This document shows positions 8,891 through 16,907 of a stretch of 37,526 bases of DNA, piece by piece. Positions within the stretch are counted from its first letter, which is position 1. The number at the start of each line of letters is the position of its first letter. The DNA is taken from positions 1 through 37,526 of the forward strand of contig JAAVCP010000091.1 in assembly GCA_014802265.1 (NCBI GenBank). Direction: 5' to 3'. Origin of the DNA: Bacteroides sp. (GTDB lineage Bacteria; Bacteroidota; Bacteroidia; Bacteroidales; Muribaculaceae). The notes beneath the pieces were generated by a model. That model saw only the letters and a program-made list of their open reading frames with translations, was not told where the DNA came from and searched no databases. A program made the translations under genes and the position numbers.

Positions 8891-8970
8891 TAAAATCGTC
8901 TAAAATAACCATAAAATTGTCTAAAATAGTGAATAAATCTCACTTTAGGTATAATCTAAGCAACTTTAGA
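8891..8970. promoter_or_regulatory. Mirrored four-site repeat array between divergent GH127 promoters
   Basis: Two direct copies of TAAAAT(C/T)GTCTAAAATA lie at 8891-8907 and 8912-8928, 21 bp apart. On the plus strand two CTTTAG copies lie at 8943-8948 and 8964-8969, also 21 bp apart. Read toward each gene, the shared core is TTTAG(A), with AATTTT sequence after it in three of the four copies. The array is almost symmetric about 8934-8935, the midpoint of the two -7 boxes. Twenty-one bp is two helical turns, so this looks like tandem binding sites for one regulator serving both genes. Confidence 0.6.
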
Positions 8971-9004
8971 CTAATTTTTATAAACCAATTACGATTCTTT
9001 GTCT

Positions 9005-9012
9005 TATCTTTG
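9005..9012 (+). promoter_or_regulatory. -7 element of the rightward GH127 gene
   Basis: TATCTTTG matches TAnnTTTG and lies 22 nt before the ATG at 9035. As with the divergent promoter, no clear -33 TTTG is present at the usual spacing, consistent with activator dependence. Confidence 0.55.
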
Positions 9013-9034
9013 CAACATAAATTAAGCTACTATC

Positions 9035-11443
9035 ATGAAAAAACTACTTACAGCCGCTTTGATGATTTCGGTTGCCTTGCCATCTTTGGCTAAGACACCG
9101 CAACCTGCTCATGGATACCCGATTGATCCGGTGCCGTTTACTTCCGTAAAGGTTACTGACAACTTCTGGGGGCAACGCCTTAAGGCGAGCCGCGAAGTCA
9201 CCATTCCCCTTGCTTTCAGCAAATGTGAAGAGACAGGGCGTTACGACAATTTTGTTAAAGCTGCCAATCCTTCCGACACTATACACGTCGGAGGCTTCTC
9301 ATTTGATGATACCGACGTGTATAAGACGATTGAAGGAGCAAGCTATCTTTTGCAGACTTATCCTGACAAACGTCTTGAAAATTATATTGACAGCGTACTG
9401 GTTATAGTTGCCGGTGCCCAGGAGCCCGACGGGTATCTTTATACCTCACGCACAATGAACCCGAAACACCCGCATGCATGGGCAGGTTCACAACGCTGGG
9501 AGGCTGTGGAGAATCTCAGCCATGAATTTTATAACCTCGGTCACATGGTGGAGGGTGCTATTGCACACTATCAGGCAACAGGGAAACGCAATTTCCTCGA
9601 CATAGCAATAAAATATGCTGACTGTATTTGTCGTGAGATTGGTGACGGACCGGGACAGGTGGCACGCGTACCCGGTCACCAGATTGCAGAGATGGCACTT
9701 GCAAAATTATATCTTGTGACGGGCGACAAGAAATATCTTGACCAGGCGAAGTATTTCCTTGACAAGCGCGGCTATACTTCACGCACTGACCAATATTCAC
9801 AAGCCCATAAGCCGGTAATTGAACAGGATGAGGCAGTTGGGCATGCCGTGAGAGCCGCATATATGTATGCAGGTATGGCAGACGTGGCTGCTTTGACTGG
9901 TGATTCGGCATATATTAAGGCAATTGACCGTATTTGGGATAATATTGTCGGCAAGAAATATTATATCACCGGAGGTATTGGTGCAACCAGTAATGGTGAG
10001 GCTTTCGGAGCCAATTATGAGCTGCCGAATATGTCAGCTTATTGTGAGACTTGTGCGGCAATCGGCAACGTTTATGTCAACCACCGGCTCTTCCTTCTTC
10101 ATGGCGATTCAAAATATTATGACGTACTTGAACGTACTCTCTATAATGGCTTGATATCCGGTGTGGCTCTTGACGGAGGGGGCTTCTTCTATCCGAATCC
10201 CCTTGAGTCAATGGGGCAGCATAAGCGTCAACCTTGGTTTGGGTGTGCATGTTGTCCTTCAAATATAGCACGTTTCATTCCCTCTCTTCCCGGTTATGTA
10301 TATGCTGTCAGGAATAAGGAAGTATATGTAAATCTCTACATGTCTAATACTGCTGACCTTGATGTAGATGGTAAATCAGTTGTACTTAGCCAGAAGACGG
10401 ATTATCCCTGGAACGGCGAGATTGCCCTTACTGTTGATAAGAACAAGGCAGGCTATTTCATAATGAAACTGCGCATTCCGGGTTGGGTGAAGAATCAACC
10501 TGTCCCAAGCAATCTTTACACTTACTCTGACGGAAAACGTCTTGGCTACAGTGTGACAGTAAACGGTAAGCCTGCTGAAGGAGAACTGACAGCTGACGGT
10601 TATTACTCAATTGACCGAAATTGGAAAAAGGGGGATAAAGTAGAGGTGCATTTTGATATGGAACCTCGCACAGTTAAGGCTCATAACAAGGTTGAGGCTG
10701 ACAAGGGTAAGATTGCTGTGGAGAGAGGTCCGATAGTGTATTGTGCCGAATGGTGTGACAATGATTTCGATGTATTAAGTATATTCGTAAATCAGAAACC
10801 TCAGTTCACAGTGACCGAGAAACCTGAACTTCTGGAAGGTATAGTGGAATTGACTACTGATGGTCAGACTCTTGGGTATGATGATAAGGGTCGTCTCGTG
10901 GCTAAAGATGTGAAGTTGAATCTAATTCCTTATTATGCGTGGTGTCACAGAGGGAGTGGTAATATGGCTGTTTGGCTGCCGCAGGAGCTGAGTGCATCGC
11001 GTCCTGTGATGCCTCCCACATTAGCCTCGAAGAGCGCGATATCTACTTCTGCCGACATGCCCTCTGTGTCGTCACTCAATGACCGTCTGCTACCAAAAGA
11101 TGAGAATGACCGTTCAGTACCTTATACACATTGGTGGCCCAAGAAAGGCACAACCGAGTGGATTGCCTATGATCTTCCTGAGGCAGAGACGGTGCAGAGC
11201 GCAACGGTATATTGGTATGACGACGGACCTTGGGGTGGTTGCCGAGTGCCTAAATCTTGGAAACTTTATTATAAGGACTCTGCCGGTAACTGGCAGCCCG
11301 TCACCGGCACTGACAAATATCCTACCGACAAAGGAACTGCCAACATTGTCAATTTTGATCCCGTCAAAACCACCGGTATGAAACTCGAAGTATTGCTGCC
11401 CGATGATAACTCCGCCGGCATATTCGAGTGGAGTCTCGACTAA
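9035..11443 (+). CDS. GH127 family beta-L-arabinofuranosidase, secreted paralogue
   Basis: This encodes 802 residues with an ordinary Sec signal peptide (MKKLLTAALMISVALPSLAK). It has no lipobox, unlike its divergent neighbour, so it is probably periplasmic. The GH127 signature is complete: Glu338 and Cys340 in AYCETCAAIG, and Cys406/Cys407 in WFGCACCPSN. Long stretches align with the gene at 6369-8831 (for example FSFDDTD, the GHAVRA and YITGGIG motifs and NPLESMGQH). It shares the C-terminal discoidin-like domain, which ends in IFEWSLD. The two paralogues are read divergently from a shared regulatory region, so they are probably induced together. They may differ in location (lipid-anchored versus soluble) or in linkage preference. 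The family is firm and the exact substrate is inferred. Confidence 0.92.
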   Translation: MKKLLTAALMISVALPSLAKTPQPAHGYPIDPVPFTSVKVTDNFWGQRLKASREVTIPLAFSKCEETGRYDNFVKAANPSDTIHVGGFSFDDTDVYKTIEGASYLLQTYPDKRLENYIDSVLVIVAGAQEPDGYLYTSRTMNPKHPHAWAGSQRWEAVENLSHEFYNLGHMVEGAIAHYQATGKRNFLDIAIKYADCICREIGDGPGQVARVPGHQIAEMALAKLYLVTGDKKYLDQAKYFLDKRGYTSRTDQYSQAHKPVIEQDEAVGHAVRAAYMYAGMADVAALTGDSAYIKAIDRIWDNIVGKKYYITGGIGATSNGEAFGANYELPNMSAYCETCAAIGNVYVNHRLFLLHGDSKYYDVLERTLYNGLISGVALDGGGFFYPNPLESMGQHKRQPWFGCACCPSNIARFIPSLPGYVYAVRNKEVYVNLYMSNTADLDVDGKSVVLSQKTDYPWNGEIALTVDKNKAGYFIMKLRIPGWVKNQPVPSNLYTYSDGKRLGYSVTVNGKPAEGELTADGYYSIDRNWKKGDKVEVHFDMEPRTVKAHNKVEADKGKIAVERGPIVYCAEWCDNDFDVLSIFVNQKPQFTVTEKPELLEGIVELTTDGQTLGYDDKGRLVAKDVKLNLIPYYAWCHRGSGNMAVWLPQELSASRPVMPPTLASKSAISTSADMPSVSSLNDRLLPKDENDRSVPYTHWWPKKGTTEWIAYDLPEAETVQSATVYWYDDGPWGGCRVPKSWKLYYKDSAGNWQPVTGTDKYPTDKGTANIVNFDPVKTTGMKLEVLLPDDNSAGIFEWSLD

Positions 11444-11491
11444 AATTATGAAGTTGGGAATTATAAAGAAAGATTTATTATAACTAAAAAA

Positions 11492-11548
11492 CAAAAGGCT
11501 AAAAGAGATGCTCCATTGTCGTGCGAAGCATCTCTTTTTAGCCTTTTG
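11492..11548. terminator. Terminator between GH127 and the convergent Omp28-like remnant
   Basis: Arms at 11492-11512 and 11527-11548 pair over 21 bp with one bulged base, around a 14-nt loop. The arms carry A-runs on one side and T-runs on the other, so the hairpin could work in both directions. The rest of the gap to 11663 shows nothing recognisable. Confidence 0.8.
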
Positions 11549-11663
11549 ATCAAATTATTTATTGTCTTTACAATCCCAAATCCCACAATCTTAATCAATT
11601 GATTTACTTAAAATCAGACTGTTTCAGACAAAATATTTACATAGCAAGCATCTCCCAACGAAT

Positions 11664-12800
11664 CTATTCCCTATTTATTGGAAAAACTACCTTATCCACT
11701 TTTGTAGTACCGTTAGAGAAATGAGTATGGCGCAAGTAGATACCATTATCAGGATTGATTATTCTTATGCCTGACATATTGTAATAGACTTCCTCAATAA
11801 TTTCTGTTGTAAAGAGTGGAGCTATTCCGGAAGTGCCAATAGGTGCTATATTGGAATTAAACACTTCACACTCAGCAACATTATCTGCGTTGTATTCATT
11901 TACAAATGCCACAACGCTCAGATGCTCACGGTTCCATGTATCATCAAGAGGAACGCTACATTCTTTAACAGAATTATTGCCAGTCCACTCAATCGGGTCA
12001 CCCCATATATTTGTCAGACATGCACGGTATACATGAGAATGGGTGAAAGTATCAGAGGAAATACCTGCCTGGGCACGATGAGGAATCTCATCTTCAATCA
12101 AATATATGGTTACGCGGGCATCTTCATTCACCACATTAAATATCGGCATACGCTCCATATTAACAGAGATATTGAGCAGATTATTTTCCTCAATCTCACT
12201 TGAAACATCGATTTTCACAAATGCAGGAATATCAATAGCCTTTTTGAGAATAGGTTCAAAATCAGCGAAATATCCTATAGAATTGACAGGTACTGAAGAA
12301 CCCTCGAAAACAGTCCTGTCAAGCATTACCGCAGGGGCATACGTACCTTCTTTACCGGTAGGATCAAAAAACCAAAGATATTCCTTGTCTTCTTCAACTG
12401 TAAGCCAGTCAGTATAGAAACCTACATGATGAGCCACGATGGTCATTTGATCCCCATAGCCGGCATTTACACATTGTTGCAGTGTATTTATAGCACGTGG
12501 ACAATTGGGACATTGTTCAGTGGTAAATTCCTCAACCAGAACCCTTCTTTCAAAACTATCCGCATACCACCCTACATAACGTTCTACTATATTGTTGTCA
12601 GGAACATCATCATTTTCACTGATAGCAGTAACTTTTAAAAGATAGGGAATGTCAGTGGAGAAACCTTCCTGGCTGAGAGTAAATTCAACGGTGGAAGTCT
12701 CTCCATAATTTAAGATAACATCTTTATGGAGGGTTATATTCTCACTGTTTTCCAATCCATATTCCAAATTAAAGCCGGAAATAGGAGCAAGGGTATTATG
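11664..12800 (-). pseudogene. N-terminally truncated Omp28-like secreted protein
   Basis: The frame is open from 12800, just after an in-frame TAG at 12801-12803, to the stop at 11664. It has no signal peptide and only a TTG as a possible internal start (12767). It begins mid-domain (NTLAPISGFNLEYG), inside an Ig-like beta domain. A thioredoxin-like Omp28 module follows with VLVEEFTTEQCPNCPRA, matching the C-terminal module of the protein at 18657-22379. The end (GIYLRHTHFSNGTTKVDK plus a short extension) resembles a T9SS sorting tail. The start of the gene appears to have been deleted by the same event that cut the end of the neighbouring regulator. A short cytoplasmic product is possible but unlikely to be functional. 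Confidence 0.75.
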
Positions 12801-14431
12801 CTATTCGAATATCATTTTTCGTAAGGCTCGGATAGGAGTTGCTGAGTCGTTGAGTAAACTTTATCTCTTCGGCTTTTACTATCTGCGCAAGATTATTGTT
12901 GTTGTCGGGGAGACGTGTCTGGAGCAGATAGTTCATAAGACTTCTCACTTGTGAGTCTACGTTGGAGTCGCCACTCTTTGGAATCTCTTTCACCATATTG
13001 CGTATGCGGTCAAGCATGGGATTGAAGCTTTCTGCCACCATATTTAATGCCGCTATCTGTTGCAATTGGTTAGCGTTTAGTTCTTTTGTAGTTTCAGCAT
13101 CACTGTTAATAATTGCAGCGGAATCAATGCCGGCATTTACCGGCACTTGGTTAACCGTATCATTTATTTTCTCCAGGGAGTCGTAGGCGGTAATATCTCC
13201 ATTGTTTACAGTGGGTTCCATTTTATCAGAGATATTAACTAATTTACGCTTTATTCTCATTCCGATTACTATTCCTGCGCCCCCCCGTTAAGGCACAACT
13301 AAGCAATATAAATATCCACCAAGTAAAGTCAGGCGTTTTCTTGCTTTTCTCTACGATTCCTTTATCATCAGATCCCGATAGGGGCGGAATATTGGTATTA
13401 ATCCAATTTATCAGAGAGTCTATTTCATTTAGATGTGAATAATAATTTTTCCCAATATTTTCATGTAATTTCTCTATAATTGAACTCTTACGTACCAGCA
13501 TACTGTAGGCAGAGACATAGTTTTTCTGAATATAATTAACATCTGACATAATTCCATAGGCTGTGGTCTGCATTGTTTCCTGTGAGAAGCGTTCAGCATA
13601 ATTAAGAGCTTTACGAGCATTAACAAGAGCTTCGTGGTAGTTTTCCATTCGATAATAGTAACTTGCAAGTTCATTATAGTTGGAAGCAAGCAGGAATGTA
13701 TAACCATTATCGATTGAGATGCGTAAAGCCTTTTCTAATATATTAAGACCTATTATGGAATCTTCCTCAACTCTTTCCGCATATCCTGATACTATTGAGT
13801 AGTAATTCTCATATTTTTTCTCTTTTTGGGCAATATCCAGCACCTTCATATAATATTCAAGTGCTTTTGGTCTGTTGTGTATGCGTGAGTAATATAATCC
13901 TAAGTTAACACAATTCTTTATCCATTCTACGGTATCGGAATGTTCCAGAAAATATTTATTAGATTTTAGCAGTAGTCTCCCAGCCTCATTATAGTTCTCA
14001 TTATAAAGATTAATCCCTGCTATAGCAGTTTCAATCTGATGCAGAAGTGTCTGATCATTCTGTTGACAATACTGTAGCGCATTTTTAAGCAGATCACCAC
14101 AAAGAAACCATTCACCTTTATTCATGAGATACCAGCTATAATTAAGCATTGCCTCTGCAGAATACTTTCTCATGGAATCGAGCGGGGAGGTGTCTTTAAG
14201 AGCCTTAAGATATTTTATAAGATTACGGGTTTCATTTTCAGTATAGACAGTGTTATTATGACGTAGGGAATCAATATAACTACTCTTAACTATCTCCTTA
14301 TCGGTAGGGACAGCAAGAATATTCAATGACATGCATACACACATACAACTAATGAGAAAGGCATTCAAGACATGATGCCTGATGCCTCTCCCTAACAACT
14401 TTTTATCATGTATCCATATTAATCTTAGCAT
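12796..14431 (-). pseudogene. Frameshifted, C-terminally truncated TPR/TM/HTH regulator (TPR-A)
   Basis: The upstream part (14431 to 13244) has an N-terminal hydrophobic segment (residues about 21-41), tetratricopeptide-like helical repeats (for example NYHEALVNARKALNYAERF) and the start of a membrane helix (FTWWIFILLSCALT). A run of seven G on the minus strand (plus C7, 13280-13286) shifts the frame. With six G the helix would continue as GGAGIVIGMRIKRKLV into the downstream frame (13260-12796). That frame carries the cytoplasmic linker and the beginning of the output domain (LSNSYPSLTKNDIRIA). It then stops at 12796, before the DNA-binding helices seen in the intact relative at 23727-25379. 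Two independent lesions are therefore visible. The intact family would be a membrane sensor controlling transcription. Confidence 0.8.
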
Positions 14432-14435
14432 GACA

Positions 14436-14467
14436 CAAAAGTATAAAATATTTTTATTCCCTACAAA
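14436..14467 (-). promoter_or_regulatory. Promoter of the TPR-A regulator, with a nearly leaderless start
   Basis: On the minus strand TTTG (14467-14464) and TACTTTTG (14443-14436) are separated by 20 nt, a full match to the Bacteroidetes consensus. The ATG at 14431 begins only 4 nt after the -7 box, which places it at or next to the transcription start. Confidence 0.65.
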
Positions 14468-14497
14468 TCAAAACTATACTACGGTCGCCTTGTATAC

Positions 14498-15130
14498 TTA
14501 ACTGGAATAATTGATGAATACAAGATAGTTACCCTTGGCATGAATTGTGACCAAGGGGGAGGTGACTTCGTTCAGGGTACCTTGCCACCAGTTATCGAAG
14601 TCACGGATAGGGTAACGCAATCCCTCTGCATGTAAGTCGATGGCACCGAAATTAAAAATAGACATCTGAGTCCCGACTTCACATCTGAATTTCGAATCAC
14701 CGTACACCGGAATGAATACGCCATAGTCAGTATATGCACGTGCTTCGATTCCTTGTTTAAGATAATCAATGAGCAGACTGATATTGCCTAATGTATGATC
14801 TTCCCTTAATCCGGTAGCTCCGACTATAGCAATTCTTGTAATTCCTTTACTTTTTAGGTATCTTACAGCCTTTGTCTGGTCGTTGGTTTCCTGATCAGGA
14901 AAGCGTCGCACTATATCACCATATTTTTCCCTTATTTCCGGTGACAAAGAATCACAGTCACCCACAATGCGCCATGCCTTACGCCCTGTGGCAAGATAAC
15001 GGTTGGCTGCCCCGTCACAGCATACTATGAGGTCACATTTGTCAAGCCAACCAAGAGGGATCTTACTTTGTGGGAAACTTCCAGCATCCACAATTACAGC
15101 CTCCGGATAAAAATCTGTTATCGTATTCAT
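14498..15130 (-). CDS. thiN: Thiamine pyrophosphokinase
   Basis: This encodes 210 residues, a usual length for bacterial thiamine pyrophosphokinase (EC 2.7.6.2). The enzyme transfers pyrophosphate from ATP to thiamine to give TPP in the cytoplasm. Family motifs are in order: CDGAANRY (38-45), VGDCDSL (56-62), DQETNDQTKA (79-88) and GATGLREDHTLGN (104-116). The last two hold the acidic Mg/ATP-binding residues. It lies 48 nt downstream of a PnuC-family transporter gene on the same strand, the third gene of an operon that starts with an MBL-fold hydrolase. The neighbour suggests that thiamine is imported and then trapped by pyrophosphorylation. I looked for a TPP riboswitch upstream of the operon and did not find one. 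Confidence 0.93.
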   Translation of the reverse strand: MNTITDFYPEAVIVDAGSFPQSKIPLGWLDKCDLIVCCDGAANRYLATGRKAWRIVGDCDSLSPEIREKYGDIVRRFPDQETNDQTKAVRYLKSKGITRIAIVGATGLREDHTLGNISLLIDYLKQGIEARAYTDYGVFIPVYGDSKFRCEVGTQMSIFNFGAIDLHAEGLRYPIRDFDNWWQGTLNEVTSPLVTIHAKGNYLVFINYSS

Positions 15131-15178
15131 TATCAGTTGATAGTTGAAGATTGATGATAAAAGTTAAGCTTTGAGCGG

Positions 15179-15766
15179 TTATGTTTGCTGTATATTATTG
15201 GTCATAAGTTTTTTCCATTTACGATAACCCAACACAGCTATAACAGCATAAGCTGCATAGAGCACAGAGGTGAACCACAGCTCCTTATAAGCATATAGTG
15301 CGGAACAGGCAATGTCTGCCACAATCCACACCAACCATTGCTCCACATATTTCTTCGCAAGCATCCACATTGCCACAATGCTCAGTGCTGTTGTGAATCC
15401 GTCTGCCCATGGGACCGTGCTGTCTGTAAACTCTCTGAGTATATAACCAATCACAATGAAGAGAGTTATTGCCGCTGCTAAAAGACGAACATAGGTATGG
15501 GGAGGGGTGTGAATAATCTTGGTGTCATCCGGGTTTTCATTTCCTGATGCCTCATGTTTTTTCAACCAACAACACAATCCATATACAGAAGCAATAAGAT
15601 AATATATACTGATTCCGAAATCAGCATACAGACCTGCGTCATAATACACAAAAAGATAGATGGCAGGCATAGCAATACTTGCCACCCATAGCCATACACT
15701 CGCCCTGTACTCCAGATAGAGATATATTATCCCGATTATTGTTCCGACAATTTCAAGCCAATTCAT
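15179..15766 (-). CDS. pnuT: PnuC-family vitamin transporter, probably for thiamine (PnuT-type)
   Basis: This encodes 195 residues with about six or seven hydrophobic helices and short loops, typical of PnuC facilitators. Family-like segments include EYRASVWLWVAS near the N-terminus and WADGFTTALSIVAMWMLAKK followed by a Trp-rich helix (WLVWIVAD). PnuC proteins move nicotinamide riboside, and PnuT relatives move thiamine. Adjacency to thiamine pyrophosphokinase, a recurring arrangement in Bacteroidetes, makes thiamine the likelier substrate. This is a context inference, because the specificity residues cannot be settled by eye. Its ATG shares one base with the stop codon of the upstream gene (TAATG at 15768-15764), so translation is probably coupled. 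Confidence 0.85.
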   Translation of the reverse strand: MNWLEIVGTIIGIIYLYLEYRASVWLWVASIAMPAIYLFVYYDAGLYADFGISIYYLIASVYGLCCWLKKHEASGNENPDDTKIIHTPPHTYVRLLAAAITLFIVIGYILREFTDSTVPWADGFTTALSIVAMWMLAKKYVEQWLVWIVADIACSALYAYKELWFTSVLYAAYAVIAVLGYRKWKKLMTNNIQQT

Positions 15767-16623
15767 TAGAAAATAACGCCATTGAGGGGTATATGTGCGC
15801 CGAGTATGGTCAGAGAGTTGGCAACAGCATAGGACAAAATCCGATTACGGGTAGCAACGGCTGTCTTGCGGTCGGCATCATAATTGGCATTTATCGTGGG
15901 GTCGATAAGTTGAATGGCAGCCCCATGCATCAGATCGCCTACAAACAACAGATTGCCGAGCCGATAAGCTGTGTGACCCGGTGTGTGTCCGGTTGCCGCT
16001 ATAGGAAGCACTCCGTCAGGAAGAAGCTCGCCCCATTCAAAACTTGTTAACCGATTGCCATATACAGTGGTTATCTGTGTGGCTGCCTCATTCATGGTCT
16101 TATTCATAAATTCAAATTCCTTGGACGGAAAATATACATTTGCATTAGGGAAAGTTGCTTTGCCTGATTCGTCAATAAGTCCACCAATATGGTCAAAGTG
16201 ACTGTGGGTGATATAGACAGCCTTAATATCAGAAGGCGACAGGTTAAGTGCTGCCAGACGCTCCAGTACTTTCCCCCCGTTTGATGCAGGCAGACCTGTG
16301 TCAAACATTATGTACCCCATGTCGGTCTTGACTAAGAAGCAGTTCATCGATGTAGGCACTTTCCCATCAGGAGCCATTGCGTCTACTTTCTCTTTGTCAA
16401 TATTATCTTCCCCATAATATAGAGATGCCGGCTGATATGTCTTGTCTGCGCATATCAGGGTGTAAACCTCATATCCATTACTTGTCAGTCGAAATGTTCC
16501 TGCAGGAGTTTCTCCACCTTGCCTTGCAAATACACTCCCTATTGGATTTACTTGCCAATTTATTTGTGCCATACCGAATATAACGTTTAACGCTAAAATA
16601 GCTATTGATAAGAAAAATTTCAT
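15766..16623 (-). CDS. Secreted metallo-beta-lactamase-fold hydrolase
   Basis: This encodes 285 residues with a Sec signal peptide (MKFFLSIAILALNVIFGMAQ), so the protein is probably periplasmic. The binuclear zinc site is complete: HSHFDH (His140, His142, Asp144, His145), His217 in TGHTPGH, Asp230 in FVGDLMH and His277 in GAH. The layout resembles the lactonase and methyl-parathion-hydrolase branch of the superfamily, which has broad substrates. It is the first gene of an operon with a PnuC-type transporter and thiamine pyrophosphokinase, overlapping the former by one base. This links it by context to vitamin salvage, perhaps by processing a thiamine precursor or phosphate ester outside the cytoplasm. 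That role is inference; the fold and metal site are seen directly. Confidence 0.88.
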   Translation of the reverse strand: MKFFLSIAILALNVIFGMAQINWQVNPIGSVFARQGGETPAGTFRLTSNGYEVYTLICADKTYQPASLYYGEDNIDKEKVDAMAPDGKVPTSMNCFLVKTDMGYIMFDTGLPASNGGKVLERLAALNLSPSDIKAVYITHSHFDHIGGLIDESGKATFPNANVYFPSKEFEFMNKTMNEAATQITTVYGNRLTSFEWGELLPDGVLPIAATGHTPGHTAYRLGNLLFVGDLMHGAAIQLIDPTINANYDADRKTAVATRNRILSYAVANSLTILGAHIPLNGVIF

Positions 16624-16681
16624 GGTCTGTTAAAAAGATTAAAAATAACGGTTCATTCCTTGTGTTGGAATAAAATTTGTG

Positions 16682-16713
16682 CAAAAATAATGTTAAAACT
16701 TGATTCCTGCAAA
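16682..16713 (-). promoter_or_regulatory. Promoter of the MBL/PnuC/TPK operon
   Basis: On the minus strand TTTG (16713-16710) and TATTTTTG (16689-16682) are 20 nt apart, matching the Bacteroidetes consensus. The leader to the ATG at 16623 is about 50 nt, too short to hold a TPP riboswitch. I saw none in this region on either strand. Confidence 0.65.
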
Positions 16714-16832
16714 TGTGTATGTTTTATTTGTGCACAATGTGTCTTTCTCTCTCTGAAATGAAGAAAAAATCGATATATTATGCGTTTTGATGCTTATACA
16801 GGTAATATTGGCAATTATTACGGTAATTTAGG

Positions 16833-16864
16833 TTTGTCGTAATAATAAATTCTTGTTAATTTTG
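16833..16864 (+). promoter_or_regulatory. Promoter of the secreted repeat-protein operon
   Basis: TTTG (16833-16836) and TAATTTTG (16857-16864) are separated by 20 nt, a full match to the Bacteroidetes consensus. The leader before the ATG at 16908 is about 38 nt. Confidence 0.68.
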
Positions 16865-16907
16865 CAAATTAGAGTTAATTAAATTCATTATTTATAAAAC
16901 CTTGCAT

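Noticed and set aside
8832..8912. N-terminal extension of the GH127 lipoprotein to 8912
   Set aside because: The extension would precede the lipoprotein signal and cover the -7 box at 8859-8866; the ATG at 8831 fits better.
8891..8970. The repeat array as a CRISPR
   Set aside because: There are only four short AT-rich units in two orientations with 21-bp period and no unique spacers; promoter operators explain it better.
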